Assembly (NCBI RefSeq): GCF_023101665.1
Contig: NZ_CP082161.1
Span: forward strand, 1,426,001 to 1,490,000
Source: Bradyrhizobium sp. 195
GTDB taxonomy: Bacteria; Pseudomonadota; Alphaproteobacteria; Rhizobiales; Xanthobacteraceae
Length of the DNA: 64,000 bases
Direction: 5' to 3'
Every line of letters begins with the position of its first letter. Position 1 is the stretch's first letter. This document shows, piece after piece, positions 1-9,542 of the stretch. The notes beneath the pieces were generated by a model. It was not told where the DNA came from. It did not search any database and worked only from the letters and a program-made list of their open reading frames with translations. The position numbers were made by a program, and so were the translations under genes.

Positions 1-1
1 C

Positions 2-1360
2 GTCCTGCATCCTTTCACGCAGCTTAAGGATTATGCGACCGGCGGGCTTGGCGAGCCCACGATTGTCGAAACTGGTAAGGGCATCCGAATTCAGGACGCT
101 CATGGTAACCAGCTTATCGATGGTTTTGCTGGAATGTATTGCGTCAATATTGGTTATGGGCGTACCGAAGTCGCTGATGCGATCTCGCGCCAGGCCTACC
201 GTCTCGCATACTACCACTCTTATGCGGCTCATACGACCGATGAGCTGGCGATCCTATCTGATCGCCTCGTCAAGATGGCGCCGGGAAAGATGAGTAAGGT
301 ATTCTACGGCATGTCCGGCTCGGACGCGAACGAAACGCAGGCAAAGCTCGTCTGGTATTATAACAATCTGAGGGGCAAGCCGAACAAGAAGAGGATCATA
401 TCGCGCGAGCGGGGCTACCACGGCTGCAGCGTGGTGTCTGGCTCGATGACGGGCATGAGCTTTTACCACGACCAAATGGATCTTCCGCTGTCGCAGATTG
501 TGCACACCGGTGCTCCCCACCACTATTGGGGTGCGACTCCGGGGGAGACCGAGCGGGAATTCTCTGCGCGTCGCGCGGCTGAACTGAACCAGCTCATCGA
601 ACGTCTGGGCCCGGACACCGTCGGCGCCTTCATTGCCGAACCTGTGCTCGGAACGGGTGGCATTACACCGCCTCCGGAAGGGTATTGGCAGGCGATCCAG
701 GCCGTTCTCAAGAAGTATGACGTTCTGCTGATTGCCGACGAAGTGGTGACTGGCTTTGGCCGGACCGGCTGTATGTTTGGATCGCAGCACTACGGAATCG
801 AGCCCGACTTGATTACCGCCGCGAAGGGCCTCACTTCCGCTTACTTTCCGCTATCCGCCGCAATCGTGGGGGAGAAGGTATACAAGGTGTTGGAAGACGG
901 TGCTGATAAGGTCGGTGCGTTTTCACACGGGTACACATATTCCGGTCATCCGATCGGCGCCGCCACGGCAAATGCCGTTCTCGACATCGTTGAAAAAGAG
1001 AACCTTCCCGGCAATGCCCGCGAAGTTGGCGGCTATTTCCAGGCTCTACTCAAAGAGAAGTTCGCACAATTGCCGATCGTCGGTGAGGTGCGCGGGGTCG
1101 GCCTGATGGGTGCGATCGAGTTCGTTGCTGACCGTGACAAGAAGAAGCGATTTGATCCTTCCCTCAAGGTTGGCGCTCGTGTCTCCAAAGCGGCGCGCGA
1201 TCGGGGTCTAATTGCCCGCCCCATGCCGCACGGGGACATTCTCGGTTTCGCTCCGCCGCTCGTGATCACCAAGGCTGAGATAGATGAGATTGTTTCGATC
1301 ACCCAAAGCGCGGTCCGATCAGTGATGGACGAGCTCATCCGCAGCGGTGAGAAGATCTAG
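2..1360 (+). CDS. Class III aminotransferase (omega-amino acid/pyruvate type), 5' end outside window
   Basis: PLP-dependent transaminase of class III, moving an amino group from an omega- or alpha-amino donor to a keto acid. The frame is open from base 2, so the first residues lie beyond the left edge. The first ATG inside the window (134) cuts into the conserved N-terminal region and is not the real start. The cofactor-binding block ADEVVTGFGRTG (about base 733) is present, and ITAAKGL (about base 805) contains the Schiff-base lysine. The C-terminal small domain is complete and ends at a TAG. The aldehyde dehydrogenase 266 bp downstream fits a transaminase-dehydrogenase pair, in which the aldehyde from transamination is oxidised. 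The exact substrate cannot be read from sequence. Confidence 0.9.
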   Translation, partial: VLHPFTQLKDYATGGLGEPTIVETGKGIRIQDAHGNQLIDGFAGMYCVNIGYGRTEVADAISRQAYRLAYYHSYAAHTTDELAILSDRLVKMAPGKMSKVFYGMSGSDANETQAKLVWYYNNLRGKPNKKRIISRERGYHGCSVVSGSMTGMSFYHDQMDLPLSQIVHTGAPHHYWGATPGETEREFSARRAAELNQLIERLGPDTVGAFIAEPVLGTGGITPPPEGYWQAIQAVLKKYDVLLIADEVVTGFGRTGCMFGSQHYGIEPDLITAAKGLTSAYFPLSAAIVGEKVYKVLEDGADKVGAFSHGYTYSGHPIGAATANAVLDIVEKENLPGNAREVGGYFQALLKEKFAQLPIVGEVRGVGLMGAIEFVADRDKKKRFDPSLKVGARVSKAARDRGLIARPMPHGDILGFAPPLVITKAEIDEIVSITQSAVRSVMDELIRSGEKI

Positions 1361-1626
1361 AATTCAGCGTATTCAGTCGGCATTCCAACGGCGCGGATTT
1401 TGCGAGAAAGTCTGCGCATATCGTCGAAGTATCATTCACGTAGACGTATGAGATGATAGCGGCGGCCGCTTTGGCGGGACATTGATTGATAACAGCAATG
1501 TCTCGCTGGAAGGCGGATGAGCGGGTTGGCGGCAGGGTGTCGGGACGGTATCCGCCGGCCCGAGCGGCCTGGTATGGGGACTCCCCAAGCGAATAAGAAA
1601 AGCAACAGCATAACGGCGATTTACGG

Positions 1627-3069
1627 ATGACCGAAATCACGAAGTACCAACTCTTTGTCAATGGGGCGTGGCGCGCGGGCGGTAGTGGCACTGACCTCCC
1701 TCTGATCAACCCGGCTACTGAGCAGGAGTGCGGGCGCGTGGCCGTTGCTTCGGCGTCGGATCTGGATGATGCTTTGACGTCTGCACAGCGTAGTCTCCTG
1801 CCATGGTCCAACACTTCGGCTGCTAGCCGGGGAAAGCTTCTTGTTCGTGCTGCGCGAATTTTGAAGGAGAAGATCGAAGCCGCGGCGGCCGCCCTTTCCA
1901 GGGAGCAGGGCAAGACCCTCGCCGAGGCGCGGGGCGAGTACTCGCGCGCAATCGAAATGCTCGAGTGGAATGCTACCCACGCCGCTAAGTTCTCGGCTCC
2001 GCTTCCGATTGACGAAAAAAGAGTGCTCGTACCGGAAGCGATTGGTGTGGTTGCCGCGTTCACACCTTGGAACTATCCAGCTGTCCTCAACGCCCGGAAG
2101 CTTGCCGCTGCTATCGCAGCCGGGTGTCCGGTAATCCTAAAAGCGGCAGAAGAAACTCCAAGTGCTGGCGCTTACATGGTCGAGGCTTTGCACGAGGCTG
2201 GGATTCCGCCCGGCGTCGTAAGCCTGGTGTTCGGAGATCCGCCAATGATCTCCGAGTACCTACTCCGGTCGCCCATTGTTCGGGCTTTGTCATTCACTGG
2301 CTCTACGCCGGTGGGTAAGCAGCTCGCTAAGATTGCCGCAAGCAATCTGCAGCGATGCGTTCTGGAGCTGGGTGGCCACTCGCCCGTCGTTGTCTTTGAA
2401 GATACAGACATCGCAAAAGCCGCTTCTGCAATATCTGACTACAAGTTTGAATGCGCAGGTCAAAGCTGCAACGCTCCCAGCCGAATCCTGGTAGCGCGAC
2501 CTGTCTACGAGGCGTTTCTGGCGCGGCTTGTTCGGGCCGCGCAAAGGATCAGGATTGGAAGGCCTGATGATTCTGAGACTGATATGGGACCAATGGCGAA
2601 TACGAGGCGTATTGCAGCCATGGAGCGTCTGACCAAGGATGCTGTCAATCGCGGCGCAAGGGTTGAAACCGGGGGTAAACGCATCGATCGACCGGGATTT
2701 TATTGGATGCCGACAATTCTGAGCAACGTCCATCCTGAATCAGAGGTGCTTCGCGAAGAGCCGTTCGGACCCATCTTGACGGTTGCTCCGTTCACTACGA
2801 TTGACCAGGCGATTGCGGAGGCGAACGCGACTGAGTATGGCCTTGCATCCTATTTCTTTACTGAATCCTCTGAGATTCAGAAGCGAATGATTCTTAGCCT
2901 TTCTGCGGGAGCCATCAGCATCAATCACCTAAAGGGCGTCTCTTCGGATGCGCCAAACGCTGGAATCAAACAAAGCGGTTATGGTTATGAGGGTGGTTTG
3001 GAAGGTTTGAGGGCCTTTCAGAGTCTAAAGCTCGTAAATGCAACGACACCTGTGGTTCTCGGATCGTAG
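1627..3069 (+). CDS. NAD(P)-dependent aldehyde dehydrogenase
   Basis: A 480-residue aldehyde dehydrogenase of normal family length, oxidising an aldehyde to the acid with NAD(P). The general-base glutamate is E247 in the block LELGGHSP, and the nucleophilic cysteine is C281 in GQSCNAPSR. The cofactor-binding FTPWNYP block and the C-terminal EEPFGPI block are also present. The ATG at 1627 starts in frame with the usual beta-hairpin N-terminus (YQLFVNGAW). It follows the class III aminotransferase on the same strand, so succinate-, malonate- or amino-semialdehyde oxidation is plausible but not proven. A short inverted repeat lies just downstream. Confidence 0.9.
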   Translation: MTEITKYQLFVNGAWRAGGSGTDLPLINPATEQECGRVAVASASDLDDALTSAQRSLLPWSNTSAASRGKLLVRAARILKEKIEAAAAALSREQGKTLAEARGEYSRAIEMLEWNATHAAKFSAPLPIDEKRVLVPEAIGVVAAFTPWNYPAVLNARKLAAAIAAGCPVILKAAEETPSAGAYMVEALHEAGIPPGVVSLVFGDPPMISEYLLRSPIVRALSFTGSTPVGKQLAKIAASNLQRCVLELGGHSPVVVFEDTDIAKAASAISDYKFECAGQSCNAPSRILVARPVYEAFLARLVRAAQRIRIGRPDDSETDMGPMANTRRIAAMERLTKDAVNRGARVETGGKRIDRPGFYWMPTILSNVHPESEVLREEPFGPILTVAPFTTIDQAIAEANATEYGLASYFFTESSEIQKRMILSLSAGAISINHLKGVSSDAPNAGIKQSGYGYEGGLEGLRAFQSLKLVNATTPVVLGS

Positions 3070-3074
3070 GCTCA

Positions 3075-3094
3075 CCTGCCTAAGTCAAGGCAGG
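3075..3094. terminator. Weak stem-loop after the aldehyde dehydrogenase
   Basis: A six-base-pair stem (CCTGCC/GGCAGG) with an eight-base loop begins six bases after the aldehyde dehydrogenase stop. A run of five T appears only 16 bases later, so it is at best a poor intrinsic terminator. Confidence 0.3.
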
Positions 3095-3117
3095 CGCTTG
3101 AACGTTTGCCTTTTTGA

Positions 3118-3129
3118 TGTTGCGCAACA
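3118..3129. promoter_or_regulatory. Perfect 12-bp palindrome upstream of methylaspartate ammonia-lyase
   Basis: The sequence TGTTGCGCAACA is its own reverse complement and lies 87 bases before the ammonia-lyase ATG, in the only sizeable gap between the two genes. Its size and place suggest a binding site for a dimeric regulator. No regulator gene is seen nearby. Confidence 0.35.
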
Positions 3130-3216
3130 CGCAACGCCGAGGGCACATCGTTCGGGGCCCGCCGGGCCACGGAAAAGGCGGGACATTTGCGAAACAAGGG
3201 TAGATTGAGCGCTTAG

Positions 3217-4500
3217 ATGAGAACTTCTCCCACAGTAAGAGATGTTATTCTGGCTCCGGGCAACGGCAGTTTCTTTTATGACGATCAAGCTGCCATACGA
3301 GCAGGCGTCGCTCATGACGGCTTTCGTTATCTAGGGACCCCGCTGACGCCTGGTTTCACGACCATCCGCATGCCGTCGCGTTCGTTGAGCATTGGCCTCA
3401 TCCTGTCAGACGATGTGATCGTCTGGGGTGACATGATGAGCGTGCAATATTCAGGTGCGGGCGGTCGTGATCCAATTTTTCAAATTGACGAAATCCAAAC
3501 ACTCACCGGATCCGTGGTGATTCCGCGCCTTCTAACTGCCGACGTTTCTGGTTTCCTCGCTGCTTGCGAATTTGTCCTTGCATACCATGAGGGCAGGCGG
3601 CTGCCGCTTGCCATCGAATATGGCGTGAGCCAAGCCTTGCTTCGTGCTGCTGCGCATATTGCCCGGACCACGCTTGCCGAAGTGATCTCCTCGGAATATC
3701 GCTTGCCCCTTCCAGAGAAAACAGTGCCGCTTTACGCACAGAGCGGGGATTCGCGCGAAATCAACGTCGATAAGATGATCCTAAAGGCTGTGGACGTTCT
3801 TCCACATGGATTGATCAACTCGCGTGAAAAGTTCGGCGCTTCCGGCGGGACGTTTCGCGAGTTCGTCAAATGGGTCGCCAAACGCACAAGGGAAATCGGA
3901 GAGCCCGGGTACCATCCCGTCCTGCATTTTGACGTTTACGGTTGGATTGGGTTCGAGATGGGTATGGAGCCGCAAAAAATAGCCGATTTCATTTCGCGGG
4001 TTGCGGACGACGTGCCGGGTTACCGGCTTCATATCGAATGCCCGGCAGACTTTGGATCAACGGAGGCTCAGCTCGAGGAGTATGCCAAGATCGTTACTCT
4101 TCTCGACAGGCGTGGCACGGAAGCCCGGGTGGTTGTCGACGAACAATGCAATACGCTTGACGATATCCGGCGCTTCGCCAAAGCAAAAGCCGCTCATCTC
4201 GTCCAGATCAAAATGCCTGACGTCGGATCAATCGCCGACTCGGCCAACGCCGTGTTGGTGTGCAAGGAAAATGGGGTCGGAGCGTATCTTGGTGGAAGCT
4301 GCACCGAAACTGATTTGTCGGCTAGGGCGGCGGTCAATGTTGCAGTGGCTACTCAGGCTGACATGATCCTCGCAAAACCTGGGATGGGGGTCGATGAGGC
4401 TATCTCCATCGTCGGAAATGAGCAGAGCAGATTACTTTCGATTCTCAACTACCGCCGTTCACAGAATTTCCTTCAGACGGTCAGTGCGACATCGGCATGA
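3217..4500 (+). CDS. mal: Methylaspartate ammonia-lyase
   Basis: Interconverts L-threo-3-methylaspartate with mesaconate and ammonia; an enolase-superfamily enzyme with an N-terminal cap and a C-terminal barrel. The protein is 427 residues, close to the roughly 413 of clostridial enzymes. The hallmark VQYSGAGGRDP is present. Residues matching the known active site are all there: metal ligands D239, E274 and D308, base K332 (in QIKMPD) and H197 (in LPHG). The C-terminal block LAKPGMGVDE is typical. The stop codon overlaps the next start as ATGA, so translation is coupled to a CoA-transferase that would activate mesaconate. No glutamate mutase gene is present in the window, so methylaspartate would have to come from elsewhere. 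Confidence 0.93.
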   Translation: MRTSPTVRDVILAPGNGSFFYDDQAAIRAGVAHDGFRYLGTPLTPGFTTIRMPSRSLSIGLILSDDVIVWGDMMSVQYSGAGGRDPIFQIDEIQTLTGSVVIPRLLTADVSGFLAACEFVLAYHEGRRLPLAIEYGVSQALLRAAAHIARTTLAEVISSEYRLPLPEKTVPLYAQSGDSREINVDKMILKAVDVLPHGLINSREKFGASGGTFREFVKWVAKRTREIGEPGYHPVLHFDVYGWIGFEMGMEPQKIADFISRVADDVPGYRLHIECPADFGSTEAQLEEYAKIVTLLDRRGTEARVVVDEQCNTLDDIRRFAKAKAAHLVQIKMPDVGSIADSANAVLVCKENGVGAYLGGSCTETDLSARAAVNVAVATQADMILAKPGMGVDEAISIVGNEQSRLLSILNYRRSQNFLQTVSATSA

Positions 4501-5633
4501 GAAAAGGGCTCGAAGGTATTGCCGTCGAGCAGGCGGTAGCAGCTCGTTATGCTTCCTCTCGCCTTGCCGATGCTGGGGCGCGTGTCATCAAGGTAGAACG
4601 GCCTGAGGGCGACTTCGCGCGAAACTATGACACACTCGTCCAAGGTCAGAGTGCGTATTTCGTTTGGCTCAACCGCGGCAAGGAAGCCATCTGCCTCGAC
4701 CTGACCATCGAGGAAGACCGTGCAGTTCTCGATGCGATGGTTGCTAAAGCAGACGTTTTCCTTCAGAATCTGAAGCCAGACAGCATTAGCAAGCTCGATT
4801 TCGACTCCGCTGATTTGCGCGAGCGCTTTCCTCGGTTGATAACCTGCGACTTCTCTGGATTCGGCGACGGCGGCGCGCTGTCGCATTTGAAGGCATATGA
4901 CCTGATCGTGCAGGCCGAAGCCGGACTTGGAGCGATCACCGGGACAGCCCATAGCGCAGCACGGTCGGCGTTTCTGTATGCGATGTTTCAGCTGGTATGA
5001 CTGCTCTCAACGCCATCTTGCAGGACGAGAGCGCACGAGGGAAGGAACGGGTATTCAGGTATCGCTTTTTGACGCTATTGCGGGCTGGATGAACGTTCCC
5101 GTGCTTCAGTTCGATTACGGCGGCTATCACACTTCAAGAGCGGGCGTAAACCACCCATCTATAGCGCCGTATGGTGCATACCGCTGTGCGGATGGCAGAG
5201 AGATTATCTTCTCCGTGCAGAACGATCGCGAATGGGTCAATTTCTGCACAAAAATCCTCAAGCGCCCGGAACTGATTCGTCGGCCCCTCTTTGCTGACAA
5301 CATGGAGCGAATCCGCAACAGGGCTGCTGTGGATGAAACGTATCCCATCGATTTGGGCAACTGTCGAGCAACGAGGTGATGAGCGAGCTGGAAGCCGCCG
5401 GACTTGCGTATGGACGTCTCAATCAAATTAAGGACGTATCCAAGCATTCACATCTGCGACGAATACCGGTGTCGACTCCGGCGGGCGATATTCACGTCAT
5501 TCCGCCAGGCGCCATTTTTGACGGGGAAATGACTCCGGTTTTGCGACCTGTTCCCACTCGCGGAGCTCATTCTGAAACGTTGCGCAAGGAGTTTGGGAAT
5601 TCCTGGGGGGAGGGCTTGTTAGCCATTCGATGA
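4497..5633 (+). pseudogene. Class III (CaiB/BaiF) CoA-transferase, frameshifted
   Basis: Remains of a formyl-CoA-transferase-fold enzyme that would move CoA onto a dicarboxylate. Three consecutive frames together cover the family: 4497-5000 (N-terminal Rossmann part, LADAGARVIKVERPEGD), 4927-5379 (middle, with YGAYRCADGREI) and 5376-5633 (C-terminal part). The frame changes near 4990 and near 5350, so no full-length product can be made unless there are two sequencing errors. The summed length (about 378 codons) is normal. The start overlaps the stop of the ammonia-lyase by four bases, so the pair was an operon. A mesaconate or citramalate CoA-transferase role is inferred from that context. 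Confidence 0.85.
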
Positions 5634-6381
5634 GAATTTCGGGGTCAAGTGAATGGACAGCTTTCAACTTCTCGGCCATTTGGACAGAGAGTTGCTGCAG
5701 CAGGGAAGCGACTTTCCTGTACGACACATCATCTCATCAAGTTCGAAAGAATTTCGAGGATATGATTTTAAGCTGCCCACTTTCCCGACCCCTCGGAAGG
5801 GGATCGCATGCAACGCACCTATCAAGTGTATGGTGTTGCGCCGAGGAGCGGCCGGTAGCATCCGTCCCTTGCACTAGGGGCCTCTCCGGGAAAGAGTGTT
5901 ACTCTGCTGTGGACCAGGCAAGAAGGGCCACGGACATCTCCATGCGAATGCTGCACCCATAAGCCCGACAAGTACGATTCCGTCCAGGAACGTCGCCTAA
6001 GGCGCCGGATTTGATCGTCAACGCGCCACTCATTGCACTAATCAAGATTGAAATGGCGCTACAAATCTCGCCGGAGCACTCCGATGAGTGTGCGGCTTTG
6101 CCGGGGTGTGTAGGCCAAGGTCCAGCTCCTCCATCCGGCGACCTTACTGTAATCGCCGCGCCAGCTTCGCGTGCGGGCGCACGTTTGGGGGACGAGAAAA
6201 TATGGGGACGTCGATGTAGTGCCATACGCGGGCACTCGTTCTGAAGTCCTGTGAATGCGACATGTCGTAGCTGACGAGGATATTTCGAACTACAATTACT
6301 GGCCCGGCGGTCATGTACCCACAAATCGTGCAGTTCTTTTCTCGTCAACCTACCTCGGCGGGACGTCCTCAGGAATCAATG
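5634..6381. other. Intergenic stretch with no recognisable gene
   Basis: About 750 bases between the broken CoA-transferase and folD. Short open frames exist (for example 5653-5877 on the plus strand) but none resembles a known family or has a convincing ribosome site. It may be decayed coding DNA plus the folD promoter. The last 15 bases hold the folD ribosome-binding site AGGAA at 6371. Confidence 0.5.
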
Positions 6382-7326
6382 ATGAATGCAATCCGAATCG
6401 ACGGAAAGGCCATGGCGGAGGCCCTTCGGGGTCGTATCGCGAGCGATGTGAGATTGCTCCAAAACAAATGCAGGGTCACCCCGGGCTTGGCTGTGGTGTT
6501 ACTGGGCAAGGATCCGGCCAGCTCGGTCTACGTAAAGACCAAGGCGAGACAAGCGCGGGCTGTGGGATTCAACTCTCGGCAATACCTTATGCCGAGCAAT
6601 GTCGGTGAAGCCGAACTGCTAGAATTAATTGAGGAGCTTAACGCCGACGATTCCATCGATGGTATTCTCGTTCAGCTTCCGTTGCCGGCCCACATCGACC
6701 GTTGGCGCGTACTGGAGGCAATTGATCCAGCCAAAGACGTAGACGGCTTCCACCCCTACAATGTTGGAAGATTGGCAGCCGGTCGACCTGCTCTCGCTCC
6801 CTGCACCCCGCTTGCGGTGGTTCATCTCATCAAGACCGTCGCAAGAGACTTGAACGGGCTTGACGTCGTCGTGATTGGTCGTTCGAATATCGTCGGAAAA
6901 CCTCTTGCCGTTCTACTGGGCGATGCAGGATGCACCGTGACAGGTGCGCAGCTTCAGACGCGGAACCTGCCTGATCTATGTCGGAAGGCGGACATCGTCG
7001 TAGCTGCTGCCGGTTGCGCAGGGTTGGTCCGGGGCGATTGGCTTAAGCCAGGAGGGATTGTCGTCGACGTCGGCATCAATCGTGTGATCGACTCAACTGG
7101 AACTGCCAAGCTTGTCGGAGACGTAGCTTTTGCCGAAGCGAGCGATCGCGCGAGCTACATAACCCCGGTACCTGGCGGGGTCGGACCAATGACGGTCGCT
7201 TACTTGCTCGCGAACACAGTATATGCAGCAGTTCTGCGACGAGGTTTGTCGCTGGTGACGACTCCCGAAACACCCGATATTTCGCGACCCAGCCTCGTAG
7301 GCAAGAACTTGCAGAGCAAAGGGTGA
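6382..7326 (+). CDS. folD: Bifunctional methylenetetrahydrofolate dehydrogenase/cyclohydrolase
   Basis: Oxidises 5,10-methylene-THF to methenyl-THF and hydrolyses it to 10-formyl-THF. The protein is about 314 residues. The active-site block SSVYVKTKARQA carries the conserved Tyr and Lys. The Rossmann motif GRSNIVGKP and the C-terminal PVPGGVGPMT signature are intact. I prefer the ATG at 6382, six bases after AGGAA; 6379 is an equally readable ATG, and an earlier ATG at 6313 adds an unconserved leader. With the flavoprotein at 9.5 kb and purU at 12.1 kb it makes a one-carbon oxidation set, now interrupted by an IS701-family element. It may be a second copy beside a housekeeping folD; that cannot be checked here. 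Confidence 0.93.
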   Translation: MNAIRIDGKAMAEALRGRIASDVRLLQNKCRVTPGLAVVLLGKDPASSVYVKTKARQARAVGFNSRQYLMPSNVGEAELLELIEELNADDSIDGILVQLPLPAHIDRWRVLEAIDPAKDVDGFHPYNVGRLAAGRPALAPCTPLAVVHLIKTVARDLNGLDVVVIGRSNIVGKPLAVLLGDAGCTVTGAQLQTRNLPDLCRKADIVVAAAGCAGLVRGDWLKPGGIVVDVGINRVIDSTGTAKLVGDVAFAEASDRASYITPVPGGVGPMTVAYLLANTVYAAVLRRGLSLVTTPETPDISRPSLVGKNLQSKG

Positions 7327-7655
7327 CTTAGAAAGGATCTGGGCGTCGCCGCAGTTTAAGTGGCGGTGCATTCGTTGTGTTAGCGGTGCAGCGGTGAAGC
7401 GAGGTGGCGTGCCAGTGAGGCTGCCCAATACCGACGCGTTCCTTTCGAAGCCAAAATCCAAAACCTGCCCAGACGTATGAATCGCCACCGTCGTAGGAAT
7501 GCGTCGCACCGAGAGTGTGCTAAAAAACCAAAGACCATATAGCAGCGCTAGCGTAGTATAATCAGCTTGCGGCCGCCGTCTCGCGCCAGGCATTTTGCCT
7601 TGTCGGCCCCATTCATCTAGAGCTCAAGTGCCCTCCCGTTGCTTGCTCCCGCTAG

Positions 7656-9090
7656 CATTACAGTTGCTTTGTTTGCGAGCTTCTGAATCCATGGGCAACC
7701 ATGATTCGAATGTCGTGGACGCGGGCCGCGTCGGTTGAGGAGACGCTTGCGTTGTGGGCGGCGTCGCTTCGAGAGGTCAAGCAGCGGATACGTCCGTTGT
7801 TCACGCAAGAGCGTGTGGCGACGAATGCAGGCCTGTTCCTGGAAGGTCTGCTCGGAGATGAGCAGCGCAAGACCGGTTGGATGGGCGCGGAGGCGGCTGG
7901 CGATCCCGGCCCATGGCGGCAGCAGGCGATCCTGGGTCGCGGGGATTGGGACGCTGAGGCCCTGCGCGACGTCGTCCGGGACTATGTCATCGAGCACTTG
8001 GCGGATGACGATGCGGTGCTGGTGATCGACGAGACCGGCTTTCTCAAGCAGGGTAAGGCCTCGTGCGGAGTGGCGCGGCAATACACTGGTTCGGCAGGGA
8101 AGATCACGAACTGCCAGATCGGCGTCTTCGCTACCTACGTTTCGCGTCATGGTCATGCGTTCATCGATCGCGCGTTGTATCTTCCGAAGGAATGGACCGA
8201 CGATCCAGATCGTCTGGAAGACGCATACGTGCCTGCCGATGTCGGCTTTGCGACCAAACCAAAGCTTGCGACGAGAATGATCGCACGTGCGATAGCCGCG
8301 TCTGTACCATTCAAGTGGGTTGCCGGTGACACCGTCTACGGTGTTGGCGATATCGAACAGCAGCTACGGCGGGCAGGCAAAGGCTATGTGCTCGGGGTCA
8401 GCAGCTCTCATGTCTTCCGATCCTGGGGCAAGCGACCGCCGGTCGCCGGCAAGGCCGAAGACATCGCCCGGACGCGGCGCCCGTCCGACTGGAAGCGCTT
8501 GTCGGCGGGAGCCGAAACCAAAGGACCGAGGCTGCATGACTGGTGTTATCTCGAACTGGCCGATCTCGAGGTCGAGCAGTTCAACAGCGCAAATGATGGT
8601 TTATGGACGCGCGGTCTGCTGATCCGTCGCCATATCGCCGATGGCGATCTCGCCTTCTTCACCACCTGGTGCCCAGCGGGAACATCAATTGAAACGCTGG
8701 TCGCGGTCGAAGGCCATCGATGGGCGATCGAGGACAGCTTTGAAACCGCGAAAAACGAGTTCGGACTCGATCACAACGAGAGCAGGTCCTGGCATGGCTG
8801 GCATCGCCACGTGTCCCTGGTGATGCTCGCCTTCGCCATGATGGCGGAGATCCGCCATCGCGCCAATCCGCCACCGCCTAAAAAAACCAAACCTCGCCCC
8901 CCGGCAAAAGCCAAAGCACACCCACGCCGCCGCTGATCCGTTGGTCAATCCAGGAAATCCGCCGCATCGCCATCAGGCTTGCTCGAAAGCGGATCCAACC
9001 CGCGCATGTCATTGCATGGTCATTCTGGCGCAGAGCTCACCAGGCTGCCGCTCAGCGCGCGCATCTCAAAGCAAAACGGCAACTGTAATG
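7656..9090 (+). mobile_element. IS701-family insertion sequence
   Basis: A complete element of about 1435 bp. The ends are inverted repeats: the left starts CATTACAGTTGC at 7656 and the right ends GCAACTGTAATG-like at 9090 (read outward, CATTACAGTTGC again, then divergence). The flanks are CTAG on the left (7652-7655) and GTAG on the right (9091-9094). This approximates the four-base YTAR duplication expected for the family, with one mismatch. The element lies between folD and the flavoprotein gene. Confidence 0.85.
7701..8936 (+). CDS. IS701-family DDE transposase
   Basis: A 411-residue open frame, intact and of normal family length. The first catalytic aspartate lies in VLVIDETGFLKQG, and a second acidic block is in KWVAGDTVYG. 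The late glutamate is in HRWAIEDSFETAKNEFGLDH. The C-terminus ends in a lysine/proline-rich tail common in this group. The start may be the ATG at 7701 or the one at 7710 (MSWTRA); neither has a strong ribosome site. Confidence 0.9.
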   Translation: MIRMSWTRAASVEETLALWAASLREVKQRIRPLFTQERVATNAGLFLEGLLGDEQRKTGWMGAEAAGDPGPWRQQAILGRGDWDAEALRDVVRDYVIEHLADDDAVLVIDETGFLKQGKASCGVARQYTGSAGKITNCQIGVFATYVSRHGHAFIDRALYLPKEWTDDPDRLEDAYVPADVGFATKPKLATRMIARAIAASVPFKWVAGDTVYGVGDIEQQLRRAGKGYVLGVSSSHVFRSWGKRPPVAGKAEDIARTRRPSDWKRLSAGAETKGPRLHDWCYLELADLEVEQFNSANDGLWTRGLLIRRHIADGDLAFFTTWCPAGTSIETLVAVEGHRWAIEDSFETAKNEFGLDHNESRSWHGWHRHVSLVMLAFAMMAEIRHRANPPPPKKTKPRPPAKAKAHPRRR

Positions 9091-9487
9091 GTAGTCCAAA
9101 GCTGGCGCGATAAAAGCTTCACGGTTTGACGGTTAGGCGCAGAATTTCTGCTTCGTGCATGCCTACAATAATTAAATTCAATTTCTCGGGTCCAATAGTA
9201 TTTGCGCGAGAGATGGAGCTCCACGGCTGACTAGCATCACCGAAACAAGGCGCGAGTGAGGAGATCGAACGTTGCATACTTCGGTACACCACAGGCGCTT
9301 CATGGTACCTGACCTGCTGGCACGCGGCATCAATCACGAACAGCAATTATCCCCGAGGGGCTCCACGTCCCGCCAACGGCCCATCACATGTGCCGCGGAA
9401 GTGGCGTGCCGGCCGAGCAGCAGGCGACGCGTCGTGGGACAAGCTCCAGACGTTTAACGGCTGCTGGATGCAGCAATAGATATGCGC
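9091..9487. other. Intergenic stretch upstream of the flavoprotein gene
   Basis: About 400 bases with no credible open frame. It probably holds the promoter of the flavoprotein gene. The only structure I can see is the palindrome listed next. Confidence 0.5.
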
Positions 9488-9512
9488 TGAACTTGGACCA
9501 CGTCCAAGTTCA
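9488..9512. promoter_or_regulatory. Perfect 25-bp inverted repeat upstream of the flavoprotein gene
   Basis: Two perfect 11-base arms, TGAACTTGGAC and GTCCAAGTTCA, separated by CAC. It ends 30 bases before the preferred ATG of the flavoprotein gene. There is no T tract, so a terminator is unlikely and an operator for a dimeric regulator is the best reading. The site could also fold as a hairpin in the leader RNA. Confidence 0.55.
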
Positions 9513-9542
9513 CTTAAGTTCTCCTATTTTTTGAGTTGCCGA

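Noticed and set aside
3075..3094. Stem-loop as a strong intrinsic terminator
   Set aside because: The T run is 16 bases away from the stem, so it is kept only as a low-confidence feature.
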